Source of the DNA: Tetraselmis striata
Taxonomy: Eukaryota > Chlorophyta > Chlorodendrophyceae > Chlorodendrales > Chlorodendraceae
Assembly: GCA_006384855.1 (NCBI GenBank)
Contig: VCJN01001862.1
Coordinates: forward strand, 118,501-182,500
Direction of reading: 5' to 3'
Length of the DNA: 64,000 nt
The position numbers and the translations under genes were made by a program. A model generated the notes under the pieces. The model was given only the letters and a program-made list of their open reading frames with translations, did no database searches and was not told the origin of the DNA. Shown in pieces: positions 24,719 to 33,758 of this stretch (its first letter is position 1; every line of letters begins with the position of its first letter).

Positions 24719-26289
24719 GTATGGGCGCAATTGGGGTGGAAGCCCGGGTGGACACACAGCCCAAGGATGTACGGTAGCCTACCGGGCAGGGATGATTCAA
24801 TGTAATGTATACTTCATCCTTGCTGCATGGTCTCTCGCTTCTGACTGCTCCGGTGCATGCTGCTGCGTGCTACATGCTGCGTGCGACATGCTGCTGCTAC
24901 GTAGCAGCGCGTGTGACATGCGGCATGTGCACTATACTGCTTGCATGTAGCACATCTGAAATACTGCAGCAATCACACTAGTTGTCGGCATGCACGCCGG
25001 CGGATGGAGCTGTGCGATGTGAAAAGTGACTATTTCAACTCAATAACAGTCCATAAGAATGAAAGTTTGGCGATCAGAAATATAACATAATACAAATAGA
25101 AAATTCATTGACAGATTGGATTATTTTGAAAGACTGGCGGATAAGTATTGCCCTTCGATTTCGGAAAGCGAAAAGGACACCAATTGAGTTTGTATTGCGC
25201 ATTTATTCCGGAAAAGTATACGTGCAGATTGAAACCAGATAGCGATATACATAAATGCGGACGCACTGATGCACAACGATGATAAGGAAGCATTAATCAT
25301 GCTGATGGCAAGAGTACTCCTTGCACTTTTACGCGTCCTGTTTTCCGTATACGGTCTAAATGTACGCGTATTTTATTTAGCGCGTATGTATACTGGAAAG
25401 CATTACAGCATATCGTTTCGTACAGATTGCAGCGCGCTGCAATCTGTAATTAAGGTCTAGACCTTAATGATTACGAAATCCTTGATATTGCGAGTCTGAA
25501 CAGTCCATTACGGTGATGGAACGTAAGCAATAATAAGTAGAGAGTATAATGATACAAGAATAGTATAGTAAAAGAAAAACGCTAGAAGGGTGGCAAAAGC
25601 ACGGCCACGCACCGCGGTTTGACTTTTTGCCACCTATGTGCTAGTTCGTTTATACATATGATGGGGGGAACGCCCTTGCTTAGATCACGTCATCGGAGAC
25701 GCGTACATGCATTGCAATAGAGAGCCGTGGAAGGCATAGTAGCCGGATCGGCGGCGATGCAGTGCCCTACTAACGATAACGCCCGGTTGCCGATGTACTC
25801 CCCGCAGTCTAGCGGTAGAGGCAGTCGTAGCTGCAGCTGGAGCTACCAATAATTATATAACAGCTACCCGGCTACCATGCATGGGGTGCCTGACCCGCTT
25901 GACGCGACTAGCGTGCCGGCGTTCGTCGGTGGGAGCAAAAACAGTGGGTCGGACTTGGCCCCGCCGCGGTCGAGGCGCGGGTGATTATCCGTGGATTCGG
26001 CATTTTTGGGGGTGCTATTTCCGGTGACTAGGGCGGCATGGTTGAGGCGGTTGGCCGCGGATAGGGTTGTGGCATACATGCACTGCGGGCCCGTGGGGGC
26101 GGTCGTATTTGCCCTTCGCGGCACTAGATGTATGGCGCTGCCGCCATAGCATCTGCCAGTGGGAATAGCTTTCGAACGTAATAGATCGTCCCGACAACCG
26201 TGCCACTTACCACTACTATCGCATGGTATCATCAATGCAACCCCTTTTGTCACGATGGCATCGCTCTGCATTCATACATTTCATTCATA
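24719..26289. other. intergenic region
   Basis: No gene is supported. A short stretch at about 24850-24950 repeats ACATGCTGC/TGCGTG motifs imperfectly. The rest is AT-richer unique sequence up to the DIRS-like element. Confidence 0.5.
24801..24805 (+). terminator. candidate TGTAA polyadenylation signal of the DUF4795 gene
   Basis: TGTAA occurs 83 bases after the TAA stop. UGUAA is the known polyadenylation signal of chlorophycean algae. Such a pentamer also occurs by chance. Confidence 0.35.
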
Positions 26290-26311
26290 CAAGGAACGTC
26301 TGGTTTGCCGA
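26290..26311 (-). repeat. B2 repeat of the DIRS-like element (outer end)
   Basis: Same 22 bases as 26562-26583, about 80 bases beyond the A2 repeat. It is taken as the outer end of the element. Confidence 0.6.
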
Positions 26312-26392
26312 AGAATGCCAGGTCTGGTTATTGGTTGTGAAAATCAGGATTTTTGCAGGCACGCAATCTCACAGCCATGGGGGGTTGGGCGG

Positions 26393-26555
26393 GCTGTGGT
26401 GCGCCCGATGAAGCGTGCCACAGCAAAGGAGAGTGACCGGTCGGTCCGCCGTGAAAGCAGGTGGTGGCCCTGACCGGCCCCCGCAATCGTGTGCGCGCAG
26501 ACACGCGCTATGGGCGCCGCGCCAGGTAGAGAAACAACATAAACTAGTTTAGAAC
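26393..26555 (-). repeat. A2 repeat of the DIRS-like element
   Basis: Internal copy of the A repeat, lying between B1 and B2. It differs from A1 by scattered substitutions and two small deletions. Confidence 0.7.
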
Positions 26556-26561
26556 ATTTCA

Positions 26562-26583
26562 CAAGGAACGTCTGGTTTGCCGA
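26562..26583 (-). repeat. B1 repeat of the DIRS-like element
   Basis: The plus strand carries CAAGGAACGTCTGGTTTGCC (plus GA), identical to 26290-26311. It lies immediately beside A2, as expected for split direct repeats. Confidence 0.65.
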
Positions 26584-26589
26584 CTATAA

Positions 26590-27836
26590 AATGCCGGGCG
26601 CAGCAGGCCATGGGCGGGGGTCGCAGGTGGGAATGTTGAAGGCGACGACATGCCAGCGGGGTCCACCCACGGGAAGGCGGTCGCCAGTACGGTCAGGAAT
26701 AAAGAGGTCGTGGCGCGGCTTCCCGGAGCGCAAGTCGGAGCACATCTCCGAGAGGAGCTGGTACCAAGCTTTGTCATGCCAGTAGGGAACAACGACGATG
26801 GCTGGGGCACCGCTGGACTCCAGTTTGGAGGCAAGATCGCTGTTGAGGTTCCATGGAGGGTTACATTAGTTACGTTCGCAACGCCATGCAACCTCGGAGA
26901 GGCGCATGGCGTCGACGGCATAATGCTCGCACCGCGGGTCACGCCAGCGGGCGTTGTAGCGGGGTAGGAGGGCATTTTCAGCCGTCGCGAAGCGGTCGAT
27001 GGTGCTCGCGCCCCATTTAGCAGTGAGCGAGGCGAATCGACGAGGGTTGAAGTGCCAGCCGTCGCAGTCAACCTCGCGACTACGGCGGCCAGCCCGGATA
27101 TTCGCCGCAGAACGGATGTAGCGCACGGAAAGGGGAATGCCGTGCGCGTCCATGAGGTACCATGTTTTGCGTAGCTCAGCCATGAGGCGCGGAGAGCGAG
27201 AGGTGAGGTGGGTGAGGACGCCGACAACCGCTTGGTTATCCTCGTGCAAGTGGATCTGACGGTTACGGAGCATGGGGGGGAAGGACTCAATAGCCAAGCG
27301 GACGGGTTTGAGCTCTTTCAGAGTAATGTGCGCAGTGCGGTCATCGTCGTACCAAAAACCCCGAGCTTCATGGTGCTCGTTCAGAACGGCACCCCAGCCA
27401 TACGACGAACTGTCAATGTGTAGGTAACCGGTTTCGACGGGGCCGCGGTTAATGGGGCGGCCGTTGTGTTGGGTGGGCACGCCCGCCCACCATTGCAGAT
27501 CGCATTCGAGCTGGCGGGTAAGCTTGACGCGGCCAGACCAAGGGTCGCGCGTCTTGAGCACATCATACGGCTCACGGGGGTAGAAACGGGCAGGGGAGAT
27601 GGCCAAATAGACGAACTGGCATTTGCCCGCGAGAGCGGCCGACTCGCGAGCTGGCAGCCACCGACGATTGCGTTTTGCTCGTTGGATTAGGCGTTTGGCC
27701 GCGCGAGCAATGCCAGCGAGTTTCTCAGCAGGCGCACGAAGAGTAGGCGACCCCGATGTGTCAATTTCTTACTCAGGTGCACGAGCTTTTGGGTGGGCTC
27801 CCACACGCCCTTGTTGGGGTTGCGCAGCAGACCAAA
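26590..27836 (-). pseudogene. RNase H part of the DIRS-like element (broken)
   Basis: Continuing the RT, the frame shifts by one base near 27770 and then reads APAEKLAGIARAAKRL, ISPARFYPREPYDV and the RNase H core: YLHIDSSSYGWGAVL (first Asp), TLKELKPVRLAIESF (Glu), HLHEDNQAVVGVL (Asp) and VRYIRSAANIRAGRRSR. The downstream domain with NPPWNLNSDLASKL and VVVPYWHDKAWYQLL follows after a TAA at about 26868. These landmarks fit the DIRS RNase H and C-terminal extension rather than a Gypsy integrase, which is absent. Confidence 0.75.
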
Positions 27837-28861
27837 TCACGAGAGGTGCCGTTCGATGAAGTCACGCTGCCAGATGGACTCAGCCTGAGTCCGAGCTAAA
27901 AACAGAACATCGTCCATGTAGGGTAACATGCGTAGGCCAAAACGGCGCCGGGGAATAGATGTGCCGTCTGCTTCCGCCGGGTTACGACGCAATGCCCTAG
28001 TGAGGACGTTGGTGAATTGGCAGAAGTAATAGGGGGGCAGACACCAGCCCATGGGAAGGCCAGCCAGTCGGTACAGACTGCCGCGGTAATCGACGGTGAA
28101 AAAGTCCATGTCCTCAGGGGCGATTCCAACCGCGTAAAACCCATCCTGCAGGTCCATCTGCAACATGTAGTCCCCAGGGCGCGCCAGATTGCACAAATGC
28201 GAAAGCGTCTCGAACGAAAGATCGCGCATCTCACAATAGCGGTTAAGGGGGCGAAGGTCAATTATGAGCCTCAATTTGTTTGTTCCAGGCTTAGGAACCA
28301 AGAATAGCCGGGACACCCATTTTGCGCAGTAGCCTCGCTTTCAAGTCCCAACGGCCAGGAAGCGAGCCAATTCACCTCCATAAACTCTAGTTGTGCAGAA
28401 GTAGCGTCCCCCATTGACACCCCCTGATGAAAAGAAGGCGGGGCAAGCCCGTCCAAGAAAGGAACGCGTACACCTCGGGAGATCCAGTTAAGAACACTGC
28501 GATTCGCACCAGCGGCTTGCCTGTTGCCGAGATTACGACGGACGCGATGTCTCATAAAGGGGGAGTCGGGAGTACATGAATTGGCGCGATGGATGTCTCG
28601 AGGGGGGCGAGCATAGCGCCATGTCGCTTTGCTGACCCTCTCCGCGTCGGCGTCAGGGTCCACGGTGCGCGGCACAGTAGGATGGCCGCGGCGTGGGAGA
28701 AGCCATGTGCCACTGGGCGCTGGCTTGGCCACTGGCAGTGTACTGTCACTTTGTACTCGAATTTGTACTAGACGGCGGGCGTGCGTCGGCATACGCCCCG
28801 GTCGGAGCGCATCGCGACACCTACGCCGAGTAGGGGCTAGTACGGATCGAGCCATGCCCAC
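27837..28861 (-). pseudogene. reverse transcriptase part of the DIRS-like element (broken)
   Basis: The intact stretch 27837-28316 has RT motifs in order: SRLFLVPKPGTNKLRLIIDL, the motif A region LQMDLQDGFYAV, AGLPMGWCLPPYYF, and the catalytic YMDDVLFLA. The region just upstream (from about 28861) has the family's N-terminal block, with SVLNWISRGVRVPF and SAQLEFMEVNW, in another frame; the two are separated by a frameshift and an in-frame TGA at about 28350. The frame is also closed by TGA just after ERHLS at the 3' side. RNA-templated cDNA synthesis is the family's role; this copy cannot make a full product. Confidence 0.75.
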
Positions 28862-29154
28862 ACGGGAAGGGGCAGCGAGGGGTTACTGTTGGTCGACACC
28901 GGTTGAAGGGCTTGGACCTCGTTCCACTGAATGGGGAAGCGCTGCCGCTTCGTCCTCTCCTCGCGTTGGGCGAGTAATCAGCAGCTCGTTCGCGGGTAGT
29001 AGTTAGCACGTCGCAGCGGTACGCGTCCATTAACCACACAAACCCTAACGGGTTTCTCTCAGGGGGGGGGGGGGGGGCGCGAAAGGCTTCGCTCACCGTA
29101 CATGGTACGATGGCGGAAGATCGGCACCCTGCGCGGCAAAATTGCCGCGACTTT

Positions 29155-29348
29155 GCTGTGGTGCGCTCGATGGAGCGTGCCTCAGCAAATGAGAGTGACC
29201 GGTCGGTCAACCGTGAAGGCGGGTGGTGGCCCTGACCGACCCCCGCAATCGTGATCGCGCATACGCGCGCTACGGTCGCCTCGCCATGGCTATCTCGTAC
29301 AGGTAGAGAAACAACGTAAAGGATAAGGATTACACTAGTTCAGAACTT
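29155..29348 (-). repeat. A1 repeat of the DIRS-like element
   Basis: It matches 26393-26555 in direct orientation (shared blocks GTGACCGGTCGGTC, GGTGGTGGCCCTGACCG, CCCCGCAATCGTG, GGTAGAGAAACAACRTAAA). It carries two short extra segments (CATGGCTATCTCGTACA and GATAAGGATTAC) absent from the other copy. Confidence 0.75.
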
Positions 29349-29396
29349 AACATCAACTTCACCGATTGTCCCGTCCTCACGATAGTACAAATACGT

Positions 29397-29514
29397 ACTA
29401 CCGGAGCGTCGCCTACCCAGGGCTTTCCGTAACTGGATTGCTGCCTAAGCGGCCGTCGTAGAGACGCTGCAAGGGTTTCACTGGTGCCAGTCCTGTCCTG
29501 GGGGCGAAAACAAA
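29397..29514 (+). mobile_element. short SINE-like element, copy A (118 bp) with 13-bp target duplication
   Basis: The insertion is flanked by AGTACAAATACGT at 29384-29396 and again at 29515-29527. It contains GCCTACCCAGGGCTTTCCGT, then GTAACTGGATTGCTGCCTAA, GCTGCAAGGGTTTCAC and ends GGGGGCGAAAACAAA. Copies at 34534-34660 and 61534-61622 share the body. The fixed 3' end, variable 5' end and A-rich tail point to target-primed reverse transcription. It encodes nothing. Confidence 0.82.
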
Positions 29515-29580
29515 AGTACAAATACGTGGACCCATTAAATGCACGATGTAGTAAGTCAAAAACCCCCATTACAGCCCCGG

Positions 29581-30353
29581 CCATATTCGAAAAGCCGCTA
29601 GATTTGTAGTCGTCGTAAATCCGACTTCCTAGATTATTTTGCCGATCTAGGTGAGATTGCTCGCGATCTGCGATTTCACCCCATATTCGACCGTCTCACC
29701 CTCGCAAATATTCATCTCGCTGCGGCCGCGCCGCCCGCGCCAGCCCCCCGCCGCTGGGATTGGGCCACCTACCCAACAACCGTCGTGGCATGCATCACTA
29801 CTCACTGCTCACTGTCCCCACCCGTCGGTACCCAACCTCAGAACCCCCTCCCCGTGCTACACTATGCGTCTCTTCAGATCACCCGAGGGCAGCTTGTACC
29901 TAGCCTTGCCGGCCATCGCCATGCATGCTTCCGCCTCGTCTCGGGTCCTGATGACCGCCAACCGCGGTTGGCGCGGCATCACCCTCGGTCGCCATTATTG
30001 TGAAGGTCGAGCGACGCGGAATAGGGAGAGCCAAACAACACGAAGGGAATGACGGATATTCATGAGCTATGCCCCGGAACCGGCGCATGTATACACATGG
30101 CGCCGGCGGACAAGCGGGGCGGCACTGAATAGGCGGCATGACCCAGGCGCGGGTGGTGGAGCCGTGGAGTTGGCTCGCGGCGTATGGCTCGCGGGGTGGT
30201 CCGGAAGGCCCAAGATACGTACCGGATAGGCCCGAACGGCCTTACTTCGATGTCAATATAGGACGTCCTAGATTTTTGCTTTTTAGGACATTTGGAGGTC
30301 GAATCTACGACGTCCTAGATTGAATCTGCGATGTAGCGGCTTTTCGAATATGG
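29581..30353 (+). mobile_element. MITE-like element with perfect 20-bp terminal inverted repeats
   Basis: CCATATTCGAAAAGCCGCTA at 29581-29600 is exactly mirrored by its reverse complement at 30334-30353. Just inside both ends lie weaker inverted matches around CTAGATT/AATCTAG. The 773-bp interior contains GC-rich unique sequence without a transposase. A target-site duplication is not obvious. Confidence 0.65.
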
Positions 30354-31763
30354 GCTTAAATGGCTACTTCCCACAACGAATTGTTGCACCTAATTAACTG
30401 GATTTTGCTGGTACTAGTCCCACTATCTTTAGTACGTCCAATATTTATGATTAAACGTCGGTCTGCGTCTTCTTATAGGCGTGCATGTCAACGAAATGGT
30501 CGCGCTGCCATATTCATCACTGCCTCTTGCTAATGAAACAATGGGTTTATTTAGTAATAATCCAAGTAATAGGTTTGGTCGTCTTTTACTTCATCCTCTG
30601 CGTTTTACCTATCTTATTTAAGGACATATATGTTTGACTGAGTGCCTGGCTCATAATGCTAGAATGGTATTATAAAAGCAATGCGACTTGGGGTAATTTA
30701 AGCCCTATCACGCGCCGCACGCAGATGTTAAGCCATGGCTGCCTTTCGGATGGATGGACAAAGTGCGCAACATACATGTTCAACAAAAAGGAAGGCAGGA
30801 AATGTGAGGGTCGGAGGGGCCAGCAACGCCATAATAATAAAATTCGGAGACGAAATGAATTTCCCATTCATTTTCATCACTATATATACTATGTGTAGCA
30901 AGTTAGACGCCATGAGCAAGGAAGACGGGAAATAACCTCATAACCCCGCCGCCCCCAAATAACGGCGGCATTTTTAAATCCTCGGGGGAGATTTATGCAA
31001 TCTAACTGATAGTCCGGGCACTTAACCAAGCAGCAGGTATAACTGTATTAGTCACTGCAATCTGTAGTTCACATTGTCATCAGTACCATCGGACTACCGG
31101 CGGTAGCTGTGCTGGTTTCGCGCGCGGAACTGCGCGCGCGCCATCGCCGTCATCCATGTGTGCTCCGAAACCAAGATTGGGAAGGCGGCTATTTTCGTCG
31201 CGCGTAATTCCGAGTCACCCGCGTAATGGATCTGCACACCCGGCTGAAATTACGCGCTGCTTGCTCTCGACATCAAATGGTCGTTATTCTATTATACTGC
31301 CATCATCGTCCACCCATATACTGAGGATCAGATCTGATGACTAGGCGAGGATATTACGACGAACAGCGCAGCAGGCGACGGCTCGACTCTTCTCAGACGA
31401 TATTAGACATTGTATGCGCGCCGACCTAAGGTGAACTTCAACATATAGGGAGTAAGGCGCTACCCCGTACAATACTGAGAGCTAAATAGCGCCAGGAAAG
31501 CATATTCCGCAGACCTAGTCGCTACCAGTCGATCGTACCGACCAATATTACCATATCACACATCAAGCGACTACCGCACCCCGGCACCCGTGTATATTCG
31601 CTGTGGCCATCGCGCGTCGCTTGTACACGGCGCGTTTACACAACAGCGCGGCACGAGTTTTTCGCTACGACTGTAAGCAAACGCCCCCCAACGTCAGCCG
31701 CCGGCGTCCGTCGCTCTGCCATCTACCCTCAGCTTGTCGCCTCTACAAGCCGAGTCCCACACT
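30354..31763. other. intergenic region
   Basis: No gene is supported. It is mostly AT-rich with short open frames only. It includes the upstream region of the secreted-protein gene at 31764; I see no convincing TATA box. Confidence 0.5.
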
Positions 31764-32456
31764 ATGGCGATCGGCATGGCTGTCAAAGCCGCAATTCTCT
31801 TCGCCCTGCTTGCTGTTGCGACAGGTCAGCAGGGCAACGGCAACGGGAACGGAGGCGGCGGCCAGGGCCAAGGAGGCGGCATCAGACAGGGCACTAACCA
31901 TAACTCGACGGATGATGGCAACATGATGGGCTCAGGCGAAGACCAGGTAATCATCCAAGCCATGGTGAATGGCCGTGACAAGATCACGCGCATGTACAAC
32001 GAAACGTCTGACGGAGTCGGGATCATCGCGGAAACGTGGAGCGACGACCCACAGATGGCAGAGTGGATAAAGGAGCATGTGGCGGCGATGAAGGAGCGCG
32101 TGGAGACCAACAACCCTATCCGACAGGGCGACCCGCTGTTTGCCGCCGTGTTCGAACACACGTCGGAGCTGGTGTTGGAGGTTGAGTACACGGAGAAGGG
32201 CGTCCTCGTGGTGGAGAACGGCACGACGTCGTGTGCCTCGGCTCTTGTGAAGGCGCACGCGGCGGTGGTATCGGCATTCATCGAGAAGGGGCAGGAGGAG
32301 ACACAGAGCAAGCATGCCGTGCCAGAGGCTTGCGACGCAGAAAATGACGACAATACTAGCAGCGCCCTCGGTAGGCCTTCATTCTTGACAATGCCGCTGG
32401 TCATGATGGTGATGATCACTGTATCGTCGGCACCTGTGCTCGCGGGGTTGTTCTAA
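31764..32456 (+). CDS. secreted conserved protein of a bacterial-type hypothetical family, possibly GPI-anchored
   Basis: Single exon, 230 residues from the ATG at 31764 (a TTG/ATG further upstream would spoil the signal peptide). The N-terminus is a typical signal peptide (MAIGMAVKAAILFALLAVAT), followed by a Gly/Asn/Gln linker (residues about 22-50). The core reads QAMVNGRDKITRMYNETSDG, then SDDPQMAEWIKEHVAAMKER, PIRQGDPLFAAVFEH, TEKGVLVVE and LVKAHAAVVSAFIEKG. I recognise this layout from conserved hypothetical proteins of planctomycetes and proteobacteria (I.R.V..DGVEA.TESDDP..A.IQ.HV, DPLF, TDKGV, HA..V..F). The C-terminus (PSFLTMPLVMMVMITVSSAP and on) is hydrophobic, which suits a GPI signal. 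Function unknown. Transfer from bacteria is a possibility, not shown. Confidence 0.7.
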   Translation: MAIGMAVKAAILFALLAVATGQQGNGNGNGGGGQGQGGGIRQGTNHNSTDDGNMMGSGEDQVIIQAMVNGRDKITRMYNETSDGVGIIAETWSDDPQMAEWIKEHVAAMKERVETNNPIRQGDPLFAAVFEHTSELVLEVEYTEKGVLVVENGTTSCASALVKAHAAVVSAFIEKGQEETQSKHAVPEACDAENDDNTSSALGRPSFLTMPLVMMVMITVSSAPVLAGLF

Positions 32457-33758
32457 TGAAGGGCCTGCGATAAGTGATTTACTGAAATGACATATTTACT
32501 GACACATCGCCAGGTACATGATATACTTCAGCTGCCTTGCTATTGCGGCTATCGTGGTTTTGGAAATTACAGCTGAGGCTCTTCAAGCTTTGCAATGTTT
32601 GGAATTTACGTACCTGTAAGGATTAGTTGTTATAGAGTCATGCATGTGTAACACAGCACACCAGAGCTGCGCTATTGATCACACTATATGAGAGACCGTC
32701 AGGGCACTGATCCGTACAGCGCCAGACTGCTCGGCAACATTGGCCATCTTGGCCAGGTCTGCTGCAAAAACAAATATTACACAAAGTACACATAGTATAA
32801 TTACTACACAAAGACTATACCCAATATCCTTAGTTACTTCTATATATGTGCGGTATTGGCAGTGAATCAGTGCGGTAACTGTTAATCTCAGTTATAAGGA
32901 ATTCGGTTAGCCATGCAAAACTTATAACTCCGCCTGCCAGCAGCAAGCCTTCCAAAAACCTGATTATTGTCCTCTCAGGCGTTGCTGCGCTTCTTTGCTT
33001 CGGATTTGCATACATCGCCACTCGCGTTGTTGCCGGCCTCTTTCACAGGAACTAGCCGAACTCCGGGGCCAGCGCCGCCCCAGAACACCACTTTCACCTG
33101 TCCGTCCCGGGTTCCTCTGCCGCACCGTAACCCAAATTGCAGGTGCCTCGCATCAGCCCCACCCTACCCCTAATACAAACACATGTAACCATCTGCTGGA
33201 CTCCCTGGTCTCAGACTATACACTTCAAGGGCATTCCAGTCCCTCGCAAACCTCCATCAACCATGTAGGCATGCCCCCTCTCACAGGTTGAGTGCACGCC
33301 TCAAAAGTATGGAGCCCTGTCGACTTTAATTGAGGAAAGGATACACGTAGAGAATTGAATATACGCATGCCGTGCCTATACATGTATATTATATGTATAC
33401 ACATACATATATGATATATGTATGTAGTGGTAATGTATGGAATTGGAATGTGGGCTGTGCTGTATAGCAAGATCGGAGCGCGCTGGCAACGCAGTAACAC
33501 ATGGCATTACACCCTCTGCAGGATGGGGCATTATGCCGTGGCAAATCTGCAGTTGGAGAATCGATGCGATATCCATGGAGTGCGCAGGCATGCACGTAAG
33601 TACAGAGCGGCTAGACGCTCTGACGGAGACTACACGTGAGCGCGTACCCCACGCAGGCAGGCCACCCTTCAGTAGTATAGTATTGCCCGATACTTATTCG
33701 ATACAAACTAGTCCCCTCTCTTGTGTGAGGAGACGGCATGTGGCATGGGGATGGTGCA
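32457..33758. other. intergenic region
   Basis: Candidate TGTAA polyadenylation motifs follow the gene at 31764-32456 near 32614 and 32647. A (TA/CATA)-rich stretch lies at about 33380-33425. No further gene is supported. Confidence 0.5.

Larger units (their letters stand above)
26290..29348 (-). mobile_element. degenerate DIRS/PAT-like tyrosine-recombinase retrotransposon with split direct repeats
   Basis: Read on the minus strand: A1 repeat (29348-29155), a reverse transcriptase-RNase H region (about 28860-26590), B1 (26583-26562), A2 (26555-26393), B2 (26311-26290). B1 and B2 are the same 22 bases, beginning TCGGCAAACCAGACG; A1 and A2 share long blocks such as GAGAGTGACCGGTCGGTC. This A1-ORF-B1-A2-B2 layout is that of PAT-type DIRS elements, which insert by tyrosine recombinase without a target duplication, and none is seen. 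No tyrosine recombinase or clear gag frame was found, and the coding region is broken by stops and frameshifts, so the copy is dead or was always non-autonomous. Confidence 0.65.

Noticed and set aside
26290-29348. Gypsy-type LTR retrotransposon
   Set aside because: No integrase, protease or TG...CA termini are seen; the RT-RNase H motifs and repeat layout fit DIRS/PAT elements better.
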